Shown here piece by piece: positions 60,766-64,000 of a stretch of 64,000 nucleotides of DNA. A program made the position numbers and the translations under genes. The first letter of the stretch is position 1; every line of letters starts with the position of its first letter. The notes beneath the pieces are model-generated. The model made no database searches, was not told where the DNA came from, and saw nothing but the letters and a program-made list of their open reading frames with translations. Origin of the DNA: Streptomyces sp. Mut1 (GTDB taxonomy: Bacteria; Actinomycetota; Actinomycetes; Streptomycetales; Streptomycetaceae); contig NZ_CP120997.1 in the NCBI RefSeq assembly GCF_030719295.1, forward strand, positions 4,351,501 through 4,415,500, given 5' to 3'.

Positions 60766-60939
60766 ATGAGCACCGTCACCCTGAACCCCGGAAGGACCGG
60801 CGCCACCGCGGCCCCCGGTCACCCCCACAGCCGCGCCTCCGGCGCCCTGCGCGCCGTCAAGGTCTTCGCGCGGGCCGCCTTCGGTGTCGTCGTCCTCGGC
60901 GAGTACGCGGAGGAGGCGGGCGTGCGGCGCGGCCACTGA
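60766..60939 (+). CDS. Small conserved Streptomyces protein, 57 residues
   Basis: A short protein (STVTLNPGRTG, then ALRAVKVFARAAFGVVVLGEYAEEAGVRRGH) with one amphipathic to hydrophobic helix. Codon usage is Streptomyces-like and it sits just before the convergent XPB gene, an arrangement I recall from other Streptomyces. The function is unknown. ATG 60766 lacks a strong ribosome site. Confidence 0.55.
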   Translation: MSTVTLNPGRTGATAAPGHPHSRASGALRAVKVFARAAFGVVVLGEYAEEAGVRRGH

Positions 60940-60954
60940 CCGCGCCGCCTCCCC

Positions 60955-62598
60955 TCAGCTCTCCGACAGCAGTTCGTCCGCGTCGACGATCCGGTACGCG
61001 TAGCCCTGCTCGGCCAGGAACCGCTGGCGGTGCGCCGCGAAGTCCTGGTCGATCGTGTCGCGCGCGACGACCGAGTAGAACCGCGCCTCGTGCCCGTCCG
61101 CCTTCGGCCGCAGCACCCGGCCCAGGCGCTGCGCCTCCTCCTGGCGCGAACCGAACGTCCCCGACACCTGGATGGCGACCGTCGCCTCCGGCAGGTCGAT
61201 CGAGAAGTTCGCCACTTTCGACACCACCAGCACGTTCAGCTCGCCCTGCCGGAACGCCTCGAACAGCTTCTCGCGCTGCGCGTTGCTCGTCTCGCCCTTG
61301 ATCACCGGGGCGTCCAGATGCTCACCCAGCTCGTCGAGCTGGTCGATGTACTGCCCGATGACCAGCGTCTGCTCGCCCTTGTGCTTGCGCACCAGCGCCT
61401 CGGTGACCTTCCGCTTCGTCGCCGTCGTCGCGCAGAACCGGTACTTCTCCTCCGTCTCGGCCGTCGCGTACGCCAGCCGCTCCGAGTCCGTCAGATTGAC
61501 CCGGACCTCCACGCAGTCGGCGGGCGCGATGTAGCCCTGCGCCTCGATCTCCTTCCACGGGGCGTCGAACCGCTTCGGCCCGATCAGCGAGAACACGTCC
61601 GACTCGCGGCCGTCCTCGCGCACGAGGGTGGCGGTCAGCCCGAGGCGGCGGCGCGCCTGGAGGTCGGCGGTGAACTTGAAGACCGGCGCGGGCAGCAGGT
61701 GCACCTCGTCGTAGATCACCAGACCCCAGTCACGGGAGTCGAACAGCTCCAGGTGCGGGTAGACGCCCTTCCGGCGCGTCGTCAGCACCTGGTACGTGGC
61801 GATCGTGACCGGCCGGATCTCCTTCCTGGTCCCGCTGTACTCGCCGATCTCGTCCTCGGTCAGCGACGTCCGCTTCACCAGCTCGTGCTTCCACTGCCGG
61901 GCCGACACGGTGTTCGTCACCAGGATCAGCGTCGTCGCCTTCGCCTGCGCCATCGCACCGGCCCCGACCAGCGTCTTGCCGGCGCCGCAGGGCAGCACGA
62001 CCACGCCCGAGCCGCCGTGCCAGAACCCCTCGACCGCCTGCTGCTGATACGGGCGCAGCGCCCAGCCGCTCTCGTCCAGCTCGATCGGGTGCGCCTCGCC
62101 GTCCACGTACCCCGCGAGGTCCTCGGCCGGCCAGCCCAGCTTCAGCAGCGTCTGCTTGACCTGCCCGCGCTCGGACGGGTGCACCGCCACGGTGTCCGGG
62201 TCGATCCGCGTCCCGACCAGCGGCTGGACCTTCTTCGACCGGAGGATCTCCTCCAGGACCGGCCGGTCCGTCGTCGTCAGCACCAGGCCGTGCACGGGGT
62301 GCTTCGACAGCGTGAGGCGGCCGTACCGGTCCATCGTCTCGGCGATGTCGACGAGCAGGGCGTGCGGTACGGGGTAGCGGGAGAACGTCACGAGCGCGTC
62401 CACGACCTGCTCGGCGTCGTGCCCGGCCGCTCGGGCGTTCCACAGCCCGAGCGGGGTCAGCCGGTAGGTGTGGATGTGCTCGGGCGCGCGCTCCAGCTCC
62501 GCGAACGGCGCGATGGCCCTGCGGCAGGCGTCGGCCTGCTCGTGGTCGACTTCGAGAAGGAGCGTTTTGTCGCTCTGGACGATGAGGGGTCCGGTCAC
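60955..62598 (-). CDS. XPB/Rad25-family DNA helicase
   Basis: A 547-residue superfamily 2 helicase like archaeal and bacterial XPB. An N-terminal damage-recognition-like domain (PLIVQSDKTLLLEVDHEQADACRRAI, THVHTYRLTPLGLWNARAAG-type) precedes Walker A LPCGAGKTLVG (about residue 205), DEVH box (about 296), LGLTATLVRED and the C-terminal QRLGRVLRPK motif VI. It probably unwinds DNA in repair or transcription. GTG 62598 is chosen since the family starts here; the longer reading to 63291 crosses repeats. The minus-strand neighbour at 63425 is its usual partner. Confidence 0.9.
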   Translation of the reverse strand: MTGPLIVQSDKTLLLEVDHEQADACRRAIAPFAELERAPEHIHTYRLTPLGLWNARAAGHDAEQVVDALVTFSRYPVPHALLVDIAETMDRYGRLTLSKHPVHGLVLTTTDRPVLEEILRSKKVQPLVGTRIDPDTVAVHPSERGQVKQTLLKLGWPAEDLAGYVDGEAHPIELDESGWALRPYQQQAVEGFWHGGSGVVVLPCGAGKTLVGAGAMAQAKATTLILVTNTVSARQWKHELVKRTSLTEDEIGEYSGTRKEIRPVTIATYQVLTTRRKGVYPHLELFDSRDWGLVIYDEVHLLPAPVFKFTADLQARRRLGLTATLVREDGRESDVFSLIGPKRFDAPWKEIEAQGYIAPADCVEVRVNLTDSERLAYATAETEEKYRFCATTATKRKVTEALVRKHKGEQTLVIGQYIDQLDELGEHLDAPVIKGETSNAQREKLFEAFRQGELNVLVVSKVANFSIDLPEATVAIQVSGTFGSRQEEAQRLGRVLRPKADGHEARFYSVVARDTIDQDFAAHRQRFLAEQGYAYRIVDADELLSES

Positions 62599-62765
62599 GC
62601 GCGTGTGCCCTTTCGGGTGGGGGAAACCTCCAGTGTGCCGTATGGGGGGCGGGGGTGCGGGGGTGCGGGGGTGAGGGGTGCGGGGTTCCGTCCTCAATCG
62701 CCGGACGGGCTTGGGGGCGTCGTCGTCCGTGGGGTGCGGGTCGCCCACCGTCCGGTGGGTGGGGG

Positions 62766-62871
62766 CGGGGTCCCTCCGGGCAGACTCCTCAAAAATGGCG
62801 TGTTCACCCGACGACGCGGAGGACCCCGGTCGTACGCCATTTTCTGCGGGGACTGCCCTGCACGCCCCCAC
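62766..62871. repeat. Conserved-flank/variable-hairpin element, copy 2
   Basis: Nearly the same as 55339-55445, including the inner hairpin AAAATGGCGT/ACGCCATTTT (62792-62801 with 62834-62843). A CCGGCGATTGAGG-type repeat lies just upstream (about 62690-62712). Confidence 0.82.
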
Positions 62872-62930
62872 CCACGTCCACCTGCGTCTGTACGCCGGTG
62901 GTACGTCTGTCGCAGACGCGTGGCGGCCGG

Positions 62931-63040
62931 TCCGGGGGCGTGCAGGGGAGTCCCCGCAGGACGACGAACGGATACCCGGGTACGACTGCGTACCCGCCGA
63001 ACGTTCGTCGTCTGAGGAGACGCCCCGGAGGGACCCCGGA
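62931..63040. repeat. Conserved-flank/variable-hairpin element, copy 3 (inverted)
   Basis: On the minus strand this has the same outer flanks as copies 1 and 2 (GGGGTCCCTCCGG, GTCTCCTCA, CTGCGGGGACT, CCTGCACGCCCCC). The inner hairpin is completely different: arms GACGACGAACG (62960-62970) and CGTTCGTCGTC (63002-63012) with a nested GGGTAC/GTACCC stem. Confidence 0.78.
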
Positions 63041-63070
63041 CCCCACCCGGGACGCGCAGGCGTGCTCTTC

Positions 63071-63402
63071 AGCCCGTCCGGCGCTTGAGGACGGAACGGG
63101 TCGGCCGGACCGGGGCAAACCCGCGGGGGCCGACGCCCCATCCAAGCCCGTCCGGCGCTTGAGGACGGAACCCCTCGCCCCGGACCGGGGCAAACCCGCG
63201 AGGGCCGACGCCGCAGCCAAGCCTGTCCGGCGATTGAGGACGGAACCGGTTGGCTCGGGACGGGGTAAACCCGTGGGGGCCGGCGCCCCACTCAAGCCCG
63301 TCCGGCGATTGAGGACGGAACCCTCCGCCCCGGACCGGGGCGCCCCGGGGATGCCGCCCGCCCAAGGGCCCCGCCCGTCCGGCGGTTGAGGACGGAACCC
63401 CG
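63071..63402. repeat. Five tandem ~75-bp units of the Streptomyces interspersed repeat
   Basis: CCCGTCCGGCG(C/A/G)TTGAGGACGGAAC recurs at about 63073, 63147, 63222, 63297 and 63374 (periods 74, 75, 75, 77), each followed by a GGACCGGGGCAAACCCG-type spacer. It fills the gap between two minus-strand genes. It has no coding capacity. Confidence 0.88.
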
Positions 63403-63424
63403 CGGCCCGGACCGGGGTGGCGGG

Positions 63425-64000
63425 CTACTCCGCCAGCTCCGCCACGCCCGTGATCCGGTGGAGGGGATACGTGCGGATCTCGTCCGCCGTGTGGTCGTAC
63501 GCGGTGACGAAGCCGCCCTCCACCCGGACCGGGGCGATGACGCGCTGGCTCGCCGTGCCCTCCGCGTTGACGTAGCCGATCCAGACCGCGGAGCCGGTCA
63601 TCGCGGCGGCCTGGACGGTGACCAGGGTCTCCGCCGAGGAGGTGCGCGGCAGCGCTCCCGGCGACGCGGTGGCCTCGGCGTCCTTGTGGACGATCGTCGC
63701 GGCGGTCTCCCCGGCCCGGATCGCCCGGACCGCCGCGCCGAGCAGCGTGGGGTCGGGCACGGGCGGGCCCTCGGGTACGGGGGAGGGCGCGGTGCGCGGT
63801 GGGGTGCGGTGCGCGCCGGCCCGGGTGATCAGGACGTCGCCGTCGGCGGACTCCGCGGCGGGCGCGTAACCCATGTCGCGCAGGCCGTCGAGGAGGGACG
63901 CCGGATCGGTGCGGGCGGCCAGGACGGTGGGGGCGAGCCGGCGCAGCCGCAACGCGGCGGACCGCTTGTCGGCCAGGATCTCGTTGAGGACGGCCTCGTC
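63425..64000 (-). CDS. 3' part of an XPB-neighbour helicase-associated/WYL-type protein (cut by window edge)
   Basis: The frame is open to the right edge, so only the C-terminal 191 residues are visible. They begin with DEAVLNEILADKRSAALRLRRL and continue with ASLLDGLRDMGYAPAAESADGDVLITRAG. The end, VWIGYVNAEGTASQRVIAPVRVEGGFVTAYDHTADEIRTYPLHRITGVAEL, is WYL-like (strands around a GxxRxI core). In Streptomyces the gene before XPB encodes a large helicase C-terminal/WYL protein, which fits. The TTG at 63952 should not be taken as the start. Confidence 0.75.
   Translation of the reverse strand, partial: DEAVLNEILADKRSAALRLRRLAPTVLAARTDPASLLDGLRDMGYAPAAESADGDVLITRAGAHRTPPRTAPSPVPEGPPVPDPTLLGAAVRAIRAGETAATIVHKDAEATASPGALPRTSSAETLVTVQAAAMTGSAVWIGYVNAEGTASQRVIAPVRVEGGFVTAYDHTADEIRTYPLHRITGVAELAE

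Noticed and set aside
57058..60939. Very long plus-strand open frame (about 1290 codons)
   Set aside because: It runs out of frame across the cellulase gene and antisense to helD. Its composition is the Arg/Pro/His-rich pattern of a high-GC shadow. Only its last 57 codons (60766-60939) look like a gene.
63071..63402. 75-bp tandem units as a CRISPR array
   Set aside because: Repeats are not identical, spacers are related to each other, and no cas genes are near. The unit is a dispersed Streptomyces repeat.

Overview
The window is a stretch of actinobacterial chromosome, almost certainly Streptomyces. GC is very high, starts are often GTG, coding regions show strong third-position GC, and GTGA or TGATG gene overlaps are frequent. 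Gene content and order (cdgB, nagKA, otsB/otsA, a threonine synthase-like gene, a cold-shock gene, groEL2, murQ) match what I remember of the S. coelicolor SCO4281-SCO43xx region. Most of the window is ordinary core or semi-core chromosome. Accessory patches lie at about 26.3-34 kb, 34.6-38.3 kb, 44.8-47.2 kb and 55.1/62.7-63.4 kb.

Left part (0-12.5 kb). A BldD-box-preceded diguanylate cyclase (cdgB) and a membrane-anchored CBM35-like protein come first. An aminosugar block follows: class II aldolase, PfkB sugar-phosphate kinase, nagA, nagK, a SIS isomerase/deaminase and an orphan sugar-binding lipoprotein. DasR-type dre sites precede nagK and lie in the divergent isomerase/binding-protein region. 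Next is a compatible-solute block: a DUF3263 protein, otsB and otsA facing each other one base apart, then gpgS.

Middle left (13.5-25.5 kb). A SAM riboswitch leads a threonine synthase-like PLP enzyme and a CysO/MoaD-type sulfur carrier ending in Gly-Gly-Cys. This looks like a methionine-regulated, sulfur-carrier-dependent homocysteine module. A cold-shock gene and CIRCE-controlled groEL2 follow. Then come a secreted alpha/beta-hydrolase, a GNAT, a TetR/CocE-hydrolase divergon with a perfect operator palindrome, and a secreted beta-helix polysaccharidase.

Accessory middle (25.5-38.4 kb). Transposon debris and palindromic elements accompany a small secreted protein, an XRE regulator with tandemly duplicated DUF397 genes, an IMPase-like protein with an altered active site and a decayed HEPN-like gene. 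A translationally coupled pair follows: an alpha/beta-hydrolase and a 1255-residue caspase-STAND NTPase-WD40 protein with nine almost identical 135-bp repeats. This is the best candidate for a defence or cell-death system.

Right half (38.4-64 kb). A MurNAc recycling operon (murR-type regulator, murQ, EIIBC PTS) lies beside an RpiR operator. It is followed by two small coupled genes, an MFS exporter, an HD hydrolase and two abutting MITEs. A three-gene operon (small cytosolic protein, three-TM protein, binding lipoprotein) follows; its first two products share a TVIG-type amyloid-like motif. Beyond it are an MDMPI-like protein, paired paralogs, an AraC/SDR divergon, copA with a CsoR-type operator, cutC with a dre-like site, a CebR-boxed GH9 cellulase, HelD, XPB and the 3' part of an XPB-neighbour WYL-type protein cut by the window edge. 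Intergenic regions near 55 and 63 kb hold Streptomyces repeat families, including elements with conserved flanks and interchangeable inner hairpins.
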